Of a stretch of 64,000 nt of DNA, positions 1-12,300 are shown piece after piece. How positions within the stretch are numbered: position 1 is the first letter of the stretch; each line of letters starts with the position of its first letter. The stretch is taken from positions 1,054,001 through 1,118,000 of the forward strand of contig NW_024609958.1 in assembly GCF_016920785.2 (NCBI RefSeq), given 5' to 3'. The position numbers and the translations under genes were made by a program. This DNA is from Ixodes scapularis (taxonomy: Eukaryota > Arthropoda > Arachnida > Ixodida > Ixodidae). The notes under the pieces were generated by a model, which ran no database searches, was not told where the DNA came from, and worked only from the letters and a program-made list of their open reading frames with translations.

Positions 1-1159
1 CGAATTGAGCAACAGGAACGACGGTGTACTTCTCTTCTTCCATTAAAAATGCCAGCACGTTGGCGGGAGGCTGTAATTTTAATTCTTGTTATCACATGAG
101 GTCAGGGCCCAAAGTGGTCACAAAACAAATGAAATCGGAAGAGGTCACTGGCAAAACTGTGATTTTACAAAAAGTATAAGAGCGAGGTCTCTTCTCTTTA
201 AAACTTTTAACCCCCTTCCCTCCCCCCCCCCCCCCTCCCCCACGTTGGCCCGCGACCTTTCCGGTGCGCGCTGTCTGGCCCCCACACTCGAATGAGTTTG
301 AGACCACTGCGTAGAGGGTAACGGTTTCCCGACACCAGCAGGTCTTGTCTGGGATCGGATCGTATGTTGGCTCCCAGGAGTCTTGTGACACCCGTTGCGG
401 TCGATTTAAAGAGCCTGGCCGCTCCTTGATACACCCAGTATATACACCGTAAGTGAGGGGGTGGCTAAAAGGCGTGGATTTCCTCACAGGCCAAATTTCT
501 GTGGTGTATGCGGTTCGGTCGTGATTTCAACCTTCAGCTAGCGGTCGCAACTGCCCGGATTGTTTCACTGAGCGCTACGTCATAGAGCAGTTCTTCGACT
601 GCCGCCAGGATAGCACTCTGATGAGATATTACGCAGTTCCTGTGTTCCCGATAAGTTTCATTAGCACAGTTCTGAGTTACTTTTTGGGTGAGTAACGAGT
701 AAAGGAGTTTAGTTAATATTGTTCAGCAACGTGTAGATGTCTACTTATGGAAAATACTGTATTAAGAAAAAGTTAAATAAAGCGACAAGCAAGGTTGACG
801 TGTGATGAACAGAATCAGCTTGAAGGCCATGTATTTTCTACCCACGGAGCCGGTCAGCTCTCCTACAAATCCCAGTTGCGGCTTCTTTCCGGCTGGCTTA
901 GACACGCGCAAATATCAACAGCGCCTCCTCAACTACAGTACCGAAAGCTACCCAGTGTTCAAGAGAGAGAACCGCTGCAGTCAGCATTCCCCTTTGATCT
1001 AGATACCGTAATTACACCGAGATTGACGTAAGCGATATGTCAGTTAATGCACTTCGTATGTTCGCTTTTGTCGCAAGTTGAACATGTTAAACATATATTT
1101 TTTACTTACATATTTCTACTACACATTTTTATTCGTGACATTGTGTAAATGTGCTTCAG
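1..1159. other. Unassigned sequence, probably intron or flank of the plus-strand secreted-protein gene
   Basis: I find no supportable coding exon, RNA gene or terminal inverted repeat here. A run of 14 C lies at 222-235 inside a pyrimidine tract. Short open frames exist (for example 86-295 and 795-1031), but they have no splice context or recognisable domain. Because a convincing plus-strand exon begins at 1160, this stretch is most simply part of the intron before it. The signal-peptide and second coding exons of that gene were looked for and not seen, so they probably lie left of the window. Confidence 0.5.
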
Positions 1160-1255
1160 ACATACAAAAACTTCAATTCAACTGCATGCGCCGTGTTATG
1201 CAAAAATGGAGAACAGCGGCTGTTTCCAGAAGGGGTTTGCTCGAACGGTGCAGTG
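1160..1255 (+). CDS. Coding exon of a small secreted cysteine-containing protein (partial gene)
   Basis: The exon follows an acceptor (pyrimidine-rich, ending TGCTTCAG) and ends at a strong donor GTAAGT. It is 96 nt, phase 0 at both ends, and encodes 32 residues with the pattern C-x3-C-x12-C, including CKNGEQRLFPEGVC and an N-glycosylation sequon NST. It matches the third coding exon of the minus-strand gene (39744-39842): 99 nt, phase 0, C-x3-C-x13-C, with shared Cys, Glu-Gln-x-Leu, Pro and Val-Cys positions. Conserved phase, length and cysteine spacing make a real paralogous exon far likelier than chance. The function is not known. The style is that of tick salivary secreted proteins. Upstream exons are not visible in the window. 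Confidence 0.75.
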
Positions 1256-1306
1256 GTAAGTCACCAGAAAAGCTTTTTGCTGCTTGGGCGCTTCTTTTTC
1301 TCACAG

Positions 1307-1342
1307 GTACCCTTGAACCGACACCCCGGCTATATTACATAA
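1307..1342 (+). CDS. Possible terminal exon of the plus-strand secreted-protein gene
   Basis: A good acceptor (CTTCTTTTTCTCACAG) precedes 1307. In phase 0 it gives eleven residues (VPLNRHPGYIT) and a TAA at 1340-1342. The implied intron (1256-1306) is only 51 nt and is itself open in frame, so retention would reach the same stop. The minus-strand paralogue instead has a 74-residue last exon starting PNC and containing W and KKLC. This copy may therefore be shortened, or the true last exon may lie further right and this may be a pseudo-terminus. Confidence 0.35.
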   Translation, partial: VPLNRHPGYIT

Positions 1343-1343
1343 A

Positions 1344-1349
1344 AATAAA
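1344..1349 (+). terminator. Poly(A) signal AATAAA after the plus-strand gene
   Basis: AATAAA begins two bases after the TAA stop at 1340-1342. The position supports a transcript end near 1360-1375, but the motif is common in AT-rich DNA. Confidence 0.4.
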
Positions 1350-1359
1350 GTTGTTGATA

Positions 1360-2579
1360 ATTCAGTTTTACTTTTTTAAGGGCAGCATGGCAGATCAATA
1401 TCAAGATTTTTTTGCCATCGTCACGTGTTTGGCACTAACAGAGGTAAAACTTATTGGCCCTCTCTAGTGTTGTGCAGAGTTTACACACGAAGTACATTTT
1501 TGATATCGGACAGACCATATATAATTTTTTTCGGACTCACTCGTTAAAGTACGCTCCGTTAGCCTTTTTTTTTCTTTTTGTGGATGCAGATAAACGCGTA
1601 TTTGCTTATCTCTCAGTAAATAGCGAGTGCAGAGATAGCATAAAAACCATTTAAATGTGTAGCTATAGTTTTAAGCCTCCATGCCAGATGTTTCACGAGA
1701 ACAAAAACATCTCTTATACTGCACATACATCTACATGATCACGGCGGCTACAAAATGCTCGTCAGCTAGGAAAATTAATCACGCCAAGGTAACCCGAACC
1801 TAATATTTCGGTCACAATTCCTTAATCCTCTTAGTGTTTCAAATCATCAAATGACCCTCTTGTCACAGACTGTTAGGCAAATAGTGGGTTACAATTGCCA
1901 CGTTCTTCTGAAAAGTCAAGTCAGGTCTTGCCAAGTAGTTTGCTAAAGTCAGCCTGCTTCTCTCGGCCAGGGGGAGGGACCCCGTCCTTACGACTCGACC
2001 ATGTATTCCTTATCGTAGGAAACAGCGTGAAAAACAGACGAGGACGAAGGATAAAAAAAACACGCTACGAGCGCTGACTATCAACTTTCGCGACAGCGTG
2101 AAACAACAGCGCTAAAAAACACTGTCCTCGGTTTTTCGAGCAGTTTCCTACGATGAATTCTCATCAACTCGCCCAGCTATCCATTCTTCTAAATGTAATG
2201 TTTCCATCAAGGATAACGTAGCACTGCAGAATATGATCTTGCACGAGCCAAGGTTGTCTATAAGCCTGAGTCAACTTCTAAATAGGCGCGGTACAACTGC
2301 GTTTAAAAAAAAGTAAAAAAGAAAAGATTGTGCTTTCGTCTTTATCAAAAGGATAATAATTATACTTAAAATCGAAAGAATAAAGCACGGAGGACAAGCA
2401 CAGGACAACCACGTTCCTTCATTTAGCAACGACGTTTATTTTGGGCAGGACTGCTAGGCAAAGATTTAGGCAAAGAGTGGGTGACAACTTTCACGTTCTT
2501 CTCCGTGTTTTATTCTTTCGACTTTGAGTATCCATGTTCAATTCGCTCGCATTTTACCAGAAAAGAATTCTTATCTTCT
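1360..2579. other. Unassigned sequence with a fragment resembling Penelope-type ends
   Basis: No gene is supported. At about 2150-2185 the sequence reads TACGATGAATTCTCATCAAC then TCGCCC. This resembles the ends at 62113-62139 (ACCATGAATCATCACCAGC then TCGC) and 20818-20833 (CAGTACCAACTCGCCC), the latter next to a Penelope-like fragment. It is probably a remnant of the same repeat class. The rest is AT-rich and featureless by eye. Confidence 0.4.
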
Positions 2580-2845
2580 ATACTTCGTTTCAGCTTCGGT
2601 CCGAGCGCGGCCGATGTTATGAGCCCAAGGGCCAATCAAACACCGGAAAAAGCGCAGCGTCATGGGGTGCTCTCTGCGCTTGATAGGACCAGCCGGGGGA
2701 GGAGCGCGCACAGAGAGGCGGCGAATACCGGCTGGGTCCTATGAACTGCAGAGAGCACGCCATGACGTTGTGCCTGTTTCGCTGTTTGATTGGTCCTTCG
2801 GCTCATAACATTGGCTGCGCTCGGACCGAAGCTGAAACGAAGTAT
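2580..2845. mobile_element. Foldback element with arms of about 120 bp
   Basis: The left arm starts ATACTTCGTTTCAGCTTCGG and runs to about 2700. The right arm, ending CGAAGTAT at 2845, is its reverse complement with scattered mismatches. Shared blocks in the arms include ATGTTATGAGCC, CCAATCAAACA and GTGCTCTCTGC. Almost the whole 266 bp can fold into one hairpin with a short GC-rich centre. No coding capacity is apparent, and the frame at 2481-2744 is a by-product. It is best called a non-autonomous foldback or MITE-like element. No clear target duplication was identified. Confidence 0.8.
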
Positions 2846-3880
2846 GGCTTAGTGTCCTTGTTGAACCTTACAAATTTAGATCCGCCAATGTAAATTTGCC
2901 AGATTACTCTCCACGAGGAACGTGAGCAAGCGTATTATCGCTCAACCGAAACGCGACCGTAAAGTATCTGATGTGCTTGATAAGGGCGCTGCCCAGACTC
3001 GAGAGCTACCGACTTAAAAAAAAAACGGTTTTACGTTTTAATAATAGTACGAAAGGTGACTGTAGTCTCATCAAAATTAGGAGCGAGATTAAAAAAAAAT
3101 AGTATTAGCAGTAATAGCTAAATTACCTCCAGTAGCATGTAAAGATTTCGTGCAACGATATTTGTAAAATATCACAAATAAAGTAACATCTCAGAAGAGA
3201 ACACGGAAAGAACACCTATGGTAAGATTCGCTGTCAGTGTGCTCTCTCCTTAATTATGTTTAATTATTTCTGAAGTTTTTACGCTATCCGGACGCGCTCA
3301 AATCCAAAGGAAAGGTATTTATGTTGGAACCTTTCCGCCTTTATACGCAAGCTTAGTGGCCCATGTTCTACCCTAGCTACACTCGCGTCCAAAGCCACTG
3401 ACAAATAAGTGTCTTTGTCGCGGTGTTATGGACCCCCTCCAAAAGTCACGTGCCCATTGTTAGAACGTCGGGACCACCGAGCAATGGCGGAGCAACCGAC
3501 AGCGCTGAACGTGCAAATCTAATACTGGAAGAAACAAAAGCTCAAACGCACAGACTAAGACCGCAAGGTCAAGGTGCATACCTGCGCTTGATTGGTTAAG
3601 CCGATTGTCACATGCGCACTGGCAGACAACGAACGCCGTGACGTTACGTTCTTAGCACCGCGTATTTGCATTGGCACTTTTCTTTTTAGTATTATGCACC
3701 GACAAGGCGGGGGGGGGGGGGGGGCGGGGGGCTCAACTGCAGCCTGTTACTTTGCATTAGTGTTGCACCAAATACGCCACAAAAGTATTTACAATATAAT
3801 ACTAGACACAGTTCTAAAATGTAATTAAAGTAGCATTCTAGTTAACTGCGAACCATCTTGAGTACAGTACAAAAAGCTGT
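2846..3880. other. Unassigned sequence with a 16-G homopolymer
   Basis: No gene or repeat end is recognised. An uninterrupted run of 16 G occupies 3709-3724, followed by C and six more G. The frame at 3592-3828 simply reads through this run as polyglycine. Confidence 0.5.
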
Positions 3881-4120
3881 CAGCCTTTCCACTCTGGTGA
3901 AGAAGGAGGACCAGCGGAGCTGTACAATGGAAAGTAAAGGCCGGCCGCAAGTTGGCAAGCCAGAGTGGAAATGCTGCTGCCATCTATGAGCGACGGCGGC
4001 AACCAGATATGTGACTTGCCGCTGTCGCTCATAGATGGCGGTAGGTGTCCAGAGTTCGGTGTCTTTATTTCTTTGTGGGGGACACGATCCTGGGGAAACT
4101 AGCCCCTAACAGCTCCGCTG
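3881..4120 (+). mobile_element. 240-bp non-autonomous element, family M1, full-length copy
   Basis: It begins CAGCCTTTCCACTCTGG, has CAGCGGAGCTGT just inside the left end and ends TAACAGCTCCGCTG, which is the inverted complement. An identical-length copy in reverse lies at 35708-35947, a truncated one at 40271-40412 and a longer one at 61588-61978. The middle contains ATCTATGAGCGACGGCGGC and its near-inverse, giving a second hairpin. The 61.6-kb copy is flanked by TAAAAACT on both sides, an 8-bp duplication typical of hAT elements. This copy has no recognisable duplication. Confidence 0.8.
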
Positions 4121-7100
4121 TAATAGATTGAGAAAAGTAATTGAATTACTTTCGAAGATACTTTGCAAGCTGGTAATGTCAGAATAAAAAAGTAAAACCG
4201 GGGTACTGTACCTTGAAGACTTCGCTGAAGATCACAATCTGCTGTCAGCTTTATGCCGTTCTAAAGGAGCCTTAGCTGCTGGAATCGAAGATTACGTTGA
4301 AATAATTCGGGTTTTGCAACATAATGGGCATCAAAAGGTTTTAGGAACAAAGGTATTGTGGACATATCACTGCGGTTCTTTAGTTTGGCGGCAGGCTCGG
4401 CTCTTGAGGCATTCAGCAATAGGTTCCTTATATGCTTTGCCACAATTCGAGAGACACCACATGTAGTTCGGCGTTGCATTCCCGTGACAACCGAAGTAGA
4501 AGTTCAGGCAGCCAGACTTGATGAGAACGCGAGTGAACGACACTCGCGCACGCTCAGGAGGAACATCGACCTGAGGACAGCAGCGTCGATCGCTGATCAA
4601 CAACCAAGGGCGAGTACTTTGTCCTCCCGATCAAGGGCGAGGAGGAACACCTGTACCTTAAAACTGGCAAACAAAATTTAAAGAATATGTCAAGAAGGAA
4701 ACACAGCTAGCGCCGGAGAGTGTCTACAAAACCGCTTTCATGCGCCATTCCCTTCCCCTCCCCTCCCCCCCCCCTCCCCCACCCTTTTCGCACCAGCTCA
4801 AAGTATTCTTCACGCACCAAGGTCAAGATTCCACAATCCGAATAGTTTAGAAATAGCTGGTACACCTGGCAGAAATTTGGTTCAAGTATTCCGAGAATGA
4901 AAGAATTCGGGCATCTAGAACAAAGTTATTAAACATGCGATATGGTTAGCGCTACGGAGATGTCTGTTTTTCCCCTTTTGATCCGTTCGTCTCAAGCTTA
5001 GAATCATGTGTGATAAAAGAAACACCTTTAAACAAGCTTGGGAGCCAAAGTGAAAGTTACACCACAAGAGGGTCACAGGGGGCTTTGGAGAAGCCCAATC
5101 GGGGTCACTGCAACTCAATAAATCCAACAAGATCTAGCTTCCTTGTCCAAGCTAGTGCCTGCGCTCGCTCGAAAACGTGCTCATGCAATTTTATACTAGA
5201 ACCTCCTGAATCGGCGATTTCCGAGAATGGTTCATTCGGGAGTTTTTCTTTAGACCGCTTCCTCAGCTTCGCTACGCTCCCTGGAACGAAGACCCCGCTA
5301 CTGCGCATGCGCGGCGCTAACCAATACACCTTCGCAAAAAGAGCTCTCAGGCTACCCCCAGTTTGCGACTCGAGCGACCCCTATCAGCCAGAAATTTCAG
5401 CCACCCGCCTGAGCTGTAGAAACGCGGTCAGTGCGACTCCCTACCTGCATTGTAATTTGTAATACATTCAGAGTTCGCAGGCTTCTCTTCAAAGTTTTTA
5501 CTTTATTTCCCTGTTCAGGATGCTCTTTTTGTGTTATCTTCCCTTGTTTTACCAGGGAGTACCAGGGCACTTAGCCTCCTCGGCCTATGCAGGAAACGAA
5601 CGAAGAGAGTGAAAGGCAAGCGGCCTGCGGCGTTCTTGGAGAATTATTTCCGTTGAGATAAGCTTCGCAAAGCTATGTTCCCGGTCTTCGCGTAATATGG
5701 CTGATATGGTCGTTCCGGTGTATGATCGTATTGGGACGGAATAGACACGTTCGTTCATTTGCTTTGGCGTTGTGCAAAAAAAGCAGCTCTCTTCAAATAG
5801 CCCAATCGGCGTGAAGTGACTATCGTCAACACTGTATATTGGATATCCTGTGTTATTTGAGATCTTTCTTAAATCCTGTTCGGATAACGCGGTACGATGG
5901 GGCACTACGTACAATATGTTGATCGATTGATGCGATCGTAGAATGTTATGTTATGAGCGGGGAATACCCACGCAGTTCAGATATCCTGTGAAGTCCAATA
6001 TTTTCTAATGTAAAGACCTTTGTAGATTGACAAGGCTGAGCCATAGCCTCCTTTATACTCACAACGTCTGGCAGTTCGACGACGGGGCCGTAGAGTGCGC
6101 GGTCGCAAATTTGGAGCGCGAGGATCTGGTAGCACAGAGTACTTCTCGGGGAACATGGACGTCAGCGCACAGCTTTTGCAGCGGCGAAGACCTGAAACAT
6201 GGCATTCAAGCCTGATGAGATAAGAAGCGGTAGCGTGAGCAATGCGAGGAGAACGAGCGGACATTCCATCGCTCAGGAGAAGTGAGTTTCGGCGTCTCGC
6301 CGCAGCGGGGCGCCCGTCAAGGGCTCTCCTCTAATCCATTTGTCTGCCGCTCTACCTTTCCGATTTCGGCGGCCGCTTCTCGCGGCGATCTGCCCAGCTT
6401 TGCTAGTATTAAGGAGGCTATGGATGAGCGTACAGTGCCGAAAAATAATCAACACAAAATGAAACAATCCTTCCATTTGAATTTGTTTTGTCGCGTACGA
6501 ACTCACCAAAGATGGCTTTCATTTGTTTGTGCTTTTGCTAAAAATAGTACAATGCTTTCTTAAAAACCTCGAGAAATTAAATTCGCCACAGAACAAATAA
6601 TAATGATAATAAAGAACGAGTGAATTTAGCCGTTCTTAGTTTCCGGAATCGGGCCTATTCAGGATGCCATACCACAGTGTCGAGGAAATCCACAGCCCAG
6701 CGCAGTCGGGCAACAGTACATTCAAAAGACCAGGGACGCGCGCTGTAAATCGAGGGAATTTACACCGCGCGTCTCGAAGGGGGTTAGAGACGTACTGCTA
6801 CTGGAAAGGTCTAAACTCCCTTCTCTCCTAAGCCGAGACTGCAGTGGGAGCAACGTTATCACCGGACCAATCAGCCACCTCCCTCATATCACCTGACCCG
6901 CCTCTCCGCGCATGTGTAAGGCCTAGAGCATGATGACGTGGCGAAAGAGAGGCCTATGACTAATCCAACGAGGACGTAGCTTCCACAGCAGTCTAAGCTT
7001 AGAGCAGGAAGAGGTTTATCCTGGAGAGTCCCGGATCTCCCGGTCGCGGAGAACATTGCGGGTCAGCGGAAAGGGTATACGAAAACTCCCTTTTGCGATC

Positions 7101-8200
7101 CTACCGAGTGTTGGCGTCCCAATGCTACGCTCAAGGAGTTTCGGACAAAAGATAAAGGTCGCTCGAGGGGTCTTCGTGTAAAATCCGGGTGACGTCACTA
7201 GCACTTTTCTAGCTCCAAGCATGACGTGCCATTCAGATACAACTTAAAAACAAAAACAGTCAAGAGGAGATGTAGAGGCGGACCTATTTGGGGCTATCTA
7301 CTTGGCCTTTTTTGGGGTTTTGCTAACTGCATTTTGCTCGTGCCCTGTTTTCTGTTCTGTATTTGGTCGCTTGGCTCAGAATTTGTTGTCGGTTCACTTT
7401 TGCTCTAGAGTCTGAGGATCCGTAGTCCCGTAGCTTGTTCCGGCGACAAATATTTGCCCAATGTTTAAAGATGTATTTGATATAGTGAGACTAAAATAGT
7501 GAACATTTTATATAACTTAATGTAGCAAATACTCTAGACAAAACGTATTTGCCAGATACCGAGTACTGCCAAAAGCCTTTTAAATACTGTAGCTCCAGTA
7601 GAGTTTTTAGGCACAACTCTTGTTTGCATCCATCGTTTCGCAGCGTTGGTTATGCTGTCCTCTCTCTCCACCATTGTACAGGGATTTTAAAGCTTCCAAC
7701 AGAGGGCAGGCTTCTGGAAAGAGTTTACTTCAGCAATATACGTGGTCTTTTTATCAACTATCTCGCGAAGTTTGATGGCGTAGTAATTGGCATGGCATTG
7801 CTGTCGTAGATCCGGAAAATAACTTAAGGTTAAGCTTCCGACTTTTTAGATAAATCCGAACAAAAAATCAGAAAAACGCTCACAGATAAATTTTTCAGAA
7901 ATTTAGATTTCTCTGAAAAATCAAACGTTCGAGGTAACAAAAAAAAAAAAAAAAAGAAGGCGCCGTTTTACAGGTAAACTACATAACAGCATTGGGTCGG
8001 TGGCCCTGAAGAAATGCCGCTTCCGTTTCGTTTGAGATCTCAAACTACTGATAAAATGGTTTGCCGTTCAGCTCGTCAAGGTTGCTTTAGGACAACGGGT
8101 CATATCACCCGATTTTCATTTATTTTATTTTTGAATACTAAACATTGGGAAGGCAGTATAATAATCTCAGAATTTCAGAGAATTGGGAATCTAACATAAA
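4121..8200. other. Unassigned 4-kb stretch without recognised genes
   Basis: I see no convincing exons, RNA genes or paired transposon ends. A C-rich tract lies near 4752-4775. The longest open frames (for example 5010-5462 plus, 150 codons, and 5585-5914 minus, 109 codons) contain no motif I recognise and lack a clear promoter or splice context. A 17-A run sits at about 7939-7955. Confidence 0.5.
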
Positions 8201-8204
8201 CAAA

Positions 8205-8289
8205 ATAAATAAAGGGAAGAACATAGAGGACAAAGACGGACAAGACGTCTTGTCCGTTCTTGTCTTTTGTGTTCTTCCCGTTATTTATT
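8205..8289. repeat. Long imperfect hairpin, about 40-bp arms, centre GACAAGACGTCTTGTC
   Basis: The left arm (ATAAATAAAGGGAAGAACA and on to GGACAAGAC) is complementary to the right arm (GTCTTGTCCG and on to GTTCTTCCCG then TTATTTATT) around the palindrome AAGACGTCTT. Just downstream is ACCAGCACGCTCC, a string also found at about 53560, 58142 and 63040. The hairpin resembles the inverted terminal sequences often left by Penelope-like elements, but no coding remnant is attached here. Confidence 0.7.
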
Positions 8290-8541
8290 CTACCCTTACC
8301 AGCACGCTCCCCGTTCCAAGTAACAAAAACAAAACCTCGAATTTTCGGCGAAAAGTAAACTCCGAAAAACATACTTCGGATTTCTCATGAAATAAACGCC
8401 GAAAACACGAAATCCTAATTATAAGGAAGATATTTAAATGCAGGTCATAGTTTTAAACACAACAACTGTGCCTATGCTACCCAGCAAAGACTCGTCACAG
8501 TTAATGCTATGACAAGTATTCAGGTGGTGACCCGCGACAAA

Positions 8542-8603
8542 TCACTGCAGTGAATGAAGCAGACGAACCCGTCTGCTTCATTTTACAAATCTCATTTGTA
8601 GAA
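8542..8603. repeat. Cluster of three short hairpins
   Basis: Three perfect inverted repeats stand side by side: the palindrome TCACTGCAGTGA (8542-8553), a 13-bp stem AATGAAGCAGACG with loop AACC (8553-8582), and TACAAAT-CTC-ATTTGTA. The second is the strongest. No terminator or RNA context is evident. Confidence 0.75.
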
Positions 8604-9320
8604 AGCAGGTTTCAACGCGAATTTGAACGTGGATCCCTTATAGCATATTTTATTATACTACATGAAGTGCTCCGCAGTTACAAACATCTCTATTACCGAA
8701 ACGAAGCTGTATAAGAACGTTAATATTTGTGTCGTGACTGTTATAAAACCGGTGTTGCATTTTCGTTTTTGACAGAACTGCACGTCGGAAGTGAAAACAA
8801 AGCTTCGAGATTGGTCTTTGGAAATGGACAAAGAGTATTATAAAAAGTTTGGCAACAATCGCCCTTCTTACGGAAAAAAACAATTTTGGTTACGGTGACT
8901 GATCAATTAAAGAAACGTGTGTCGCTCCTCTATATCCATAGTTTATATATAAAAAATACAGAAGCTTCATCATGCTGACAAAAATCAGGTAGTTCGGAAT
9001 GTGTGTGTGAAATGTGTGAGCATTGGAGATACACAAAAAATACACAAGGAAGTACAAAAAAAAACAAAAAAACTGAAGTTTATTTTTGTTGTATTTGTAC
9101 TTTTTCATTTTTTTACTAGTTTATTTACCTTCCTACTGTGACCATTCTCTCCAAAGCTTCGCCCATGCCCCTCCCTTCAAACCCTCTCACCCTCCCACCC
9201 CTTCCTTTTCTCCCATTCCTCCCTCACCAAGGCCACGTGAAGTGAAGTTAAGACATCAAAGCGCAGAGAAAGTGAGGGAAAGGCGGAAACGATAGCGCCC
9301 GGGGTCACCAGAACCCGGAG
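8604..9320. other. AT-rich flank of the tandem array
   Basis: No gene or repeat family is recognised. The stretch moves from AT-rich DNA (to about 9120) into a C/T-rich tract (9160-9225) immediately left of the satellite. Confidence 0.5.
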
Positions 9321-12300
9321 CCTGGTTGGAACGACTAGTGGATAGACGTAAAGCTTTGTCTCCACTGCACTCGTCGAAGGCATTCGTCGAAAGCCCGGTT
9401 GGAACAATTAGTGGGTAGACGCAAATCTTTTTCTCCACTGCACTCGTCGAAGGCATTCGCCGAAGGCCTGGTTTGAACGATTAGTGGGTGGACGTAAACC
9501 TTTGTCTCCACTGCACTCGTCGAAGGCATTCGTCGAAGGCCCGGTTGGAACAATTAGTGGGTAGACGTAAAGCTTTGTCTCCACTGCACTCGTCAAAGGC
9601 ATTCGTCGAAGGCCCGGTTGGAACAATTAGTGGGTAGACGTAAAACTTTGTCTCCACTGCACACGTCGAAGGCATTCTTCGAAGGCCTGGTTTGAACGAT
9701 TAGTGAGTAGACGTAAAACTTTGTCTTCACTGCACTCGTCGAAGGCATTCGTCGAAGGCCCGGCTGGAACAATTAGTGGGTAGACGCAAAGCTTTGTCTC
9801 CACTGCACTTGTCGAAGGCATTCGTCGAATGCCTGGTTGGAACGATTAGTGGGTAGACGTAAAGCTTTGTCTCCACTGCATTCGTCGAAGGCGTGGTTCG
9901 AACGATTAGTGGGTAGACGTAAAACTTTCTCTTTACTGCACTCGTCGAAGGCATTCGTCGAAGGCCCCGAACAGTTAGCGGGTAGACGTAAAGCTTTGTC
10001 TCCACTGCACTCGTCGAAGGCATTCGTCGAAAGCCCAGTTGGAAGAATTAGTGGGTAGACGTAAAACTTTGTCTCCACTGCACTCATCGAAGGCATTAGC
10101 CGAAGGCCCGGTTGGAACAATTAGTGGGTAGACGTAAAACTTTGTCTCCACTGCACTCGTCGAAGACATTCGTCGAATGCCTGGTTGGAACAATTAGTGG
10201 GTAGACGTAAAGCTTTGTCTCCACTGCACTCGTCGAAGGCATTCGTCGAATGCTTGGTTTGAACGATTAGTGGGTAGATGTAAAACGTTGTCTCCACTGC
10301 ACTCGTCGAGGGCATTCGTCGAAGGCCAGGTTTGAACGATTAGTGAGTAGACGTAAAGCTTTGTCTCCACTGCACTCGTCGAAGGCATTTGTCGAAGGCA
10401 CCGAACAGTTAGTGGGTAGACGTAAAGCTCTGTCTCCACTGCACTCGTCAAAGGCATTTGTCGAAGGCCCGGTTGGAACAATTAGTGGGTAGACGTAAAG
10501 CTTTGTCTCCACTGCACTCGTCGAAGGCATTCGTCGAAGGCCTGGTTTGAACGATTAGTGGGTAGACGTAAAACTTTGTCTCCTCTGCACTCATCGAAGG
10601 CATTATCCGAAGGCCCGGTTGAAACAATTAGTGGGTAGACGTAAAACTTTGTCTCCACTGCACTCGTCGAAGGCATTCGTCAAAGGCCTTGTTTGAACGA
10701 TTAGTGGGTAGACGTAAAACTTTGTCTCCACTGCACTCGTCGAAGACATTCGTCGAACGCCCGGTTGGAACGATTAGTGGGTAGACGTAGAACTTTGTCT
10801 TTACTGCACTCGTCGAAGGCCCCGAACAGTTAGTGAGTAGACGTAAAGCTTTGTCTCCACTGCACTCGTCGAAGACATTCGTCGAATGCCAGGTTGGAAC
10901 AATTAGTGGGTAGACGTAAAGCTTTGTCTCCACTGCACTCGTCGAAGGCATTCGTCGAAGGCTTCGTTTGAACGATTAGTGGGTAGACGTAAAACTTTGT
11001 CTCCACTGCACTCGTCGAGGGCATTCGTCGAAGGCCTGGTTTGAACGATTAGTGGGTAGACGTAAAGCTTTGTCTCCACTGCACTCGTCGAAGGCATTTG
11101 TCGAAGGCACCGAACAGTTAGTGGGTAGACGTAAAGCTTTGTCTCCACTGCACTCGTCAAAGGCATTCGTCGAAGGCCCGGTTGGAACAATTAGTGGGTA
11201 GACGTAAAGCTTTGTCTCCACTGCACTCGTCGAAGGCATTCGTCGAAGGACTGGTTTGAACGATTAGTGGGTAGACGTAAAACTTTGTCTCCACTGCACT
11301 CATCGAAGGCATTATCCGAAGGCCCGGTTGAGACAATTAGTGGGTAGACGTAAACCTTTGTCTCCACTGCACTCGTCGAAGGCATTCTTCGAAGGCCTGG
11401 TTTGAACGATTAGTGGGTAGACGTAAAACTTTGTCTTCACTGCACTCGTCGAAGGCATTCCTCGAAGGCCCGGCTGGAACAATTAGTGGGTAGACGTAAA
11501 GCTTTGTCTCCACTGCACTCGTCGAAGGCATTCGTCGAATGCCTGGTTGGAACGATTAGTGGGTAGACGTAAAGCTTTGTCTCCACTGCATTCGTCGAAG
11601 GCGTGGTTTGAACGATTAGTGGGTAGACGTAAAACTTTGTCTTTACTGCACTCGTCGAAGGCATTCGTCGAAGGTCCCGAACAGTTAGTGGGTAGACGTA
11701 AAGCTTTGTCTCCACTGCACTCGTCGAAGGCATTCGTCGAAAGCCCAGTTGGAACAATTAGTGGGTAGACGTAAAAATTTGTCTCCACTGCACTCATCGA
11801 AGGCATTAGCCGAAGGCCCGGTTGGAACAATTAGTGGGTAGACGTAAAACTTTGTCTCCACTGCACTCGTCGAAGACATTCGTCGAATGCCTGGTTGGAA
11901 CAATTAGTGGGTAGACGTAAAGCTTTGTCTCCACTGCACTCGTCTAAGGCATTCGTCGAAAGCCCAGTTGGAACAATTAGTGGGTAGACGTAAAACTTGG
12001 TCTCCACTGCACTCATCGAAGGCATTATCCGAAGGCCCGGTTGAAACAATTAGTGGGTAGACGTAAAACTTTGTCTCCACTGCACTCGTCGAAGGTATTC
12101 GTCAAAGGCCTTGTTTGAACGATTAGTGGGTAGACGTAAAACTGTCTCCACTGCACTCGTCGAAGTCATTTGTCGAACGCCCGGTTGGAACGATTAGTGG
12201 GTAGACGTAAAACTTTGTCTTTACTGCACTCGTCGAAGGCATTCGTCGAAGGCCCCGAACAGTTAGTGGGTAGACGTAAAGCTTTGTCTCCACTGCACTC

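Noticed and set aside
3592..3828. Open frame with polyglycine
   Set aside because: It reads through the 16-G run and has no other coding features.
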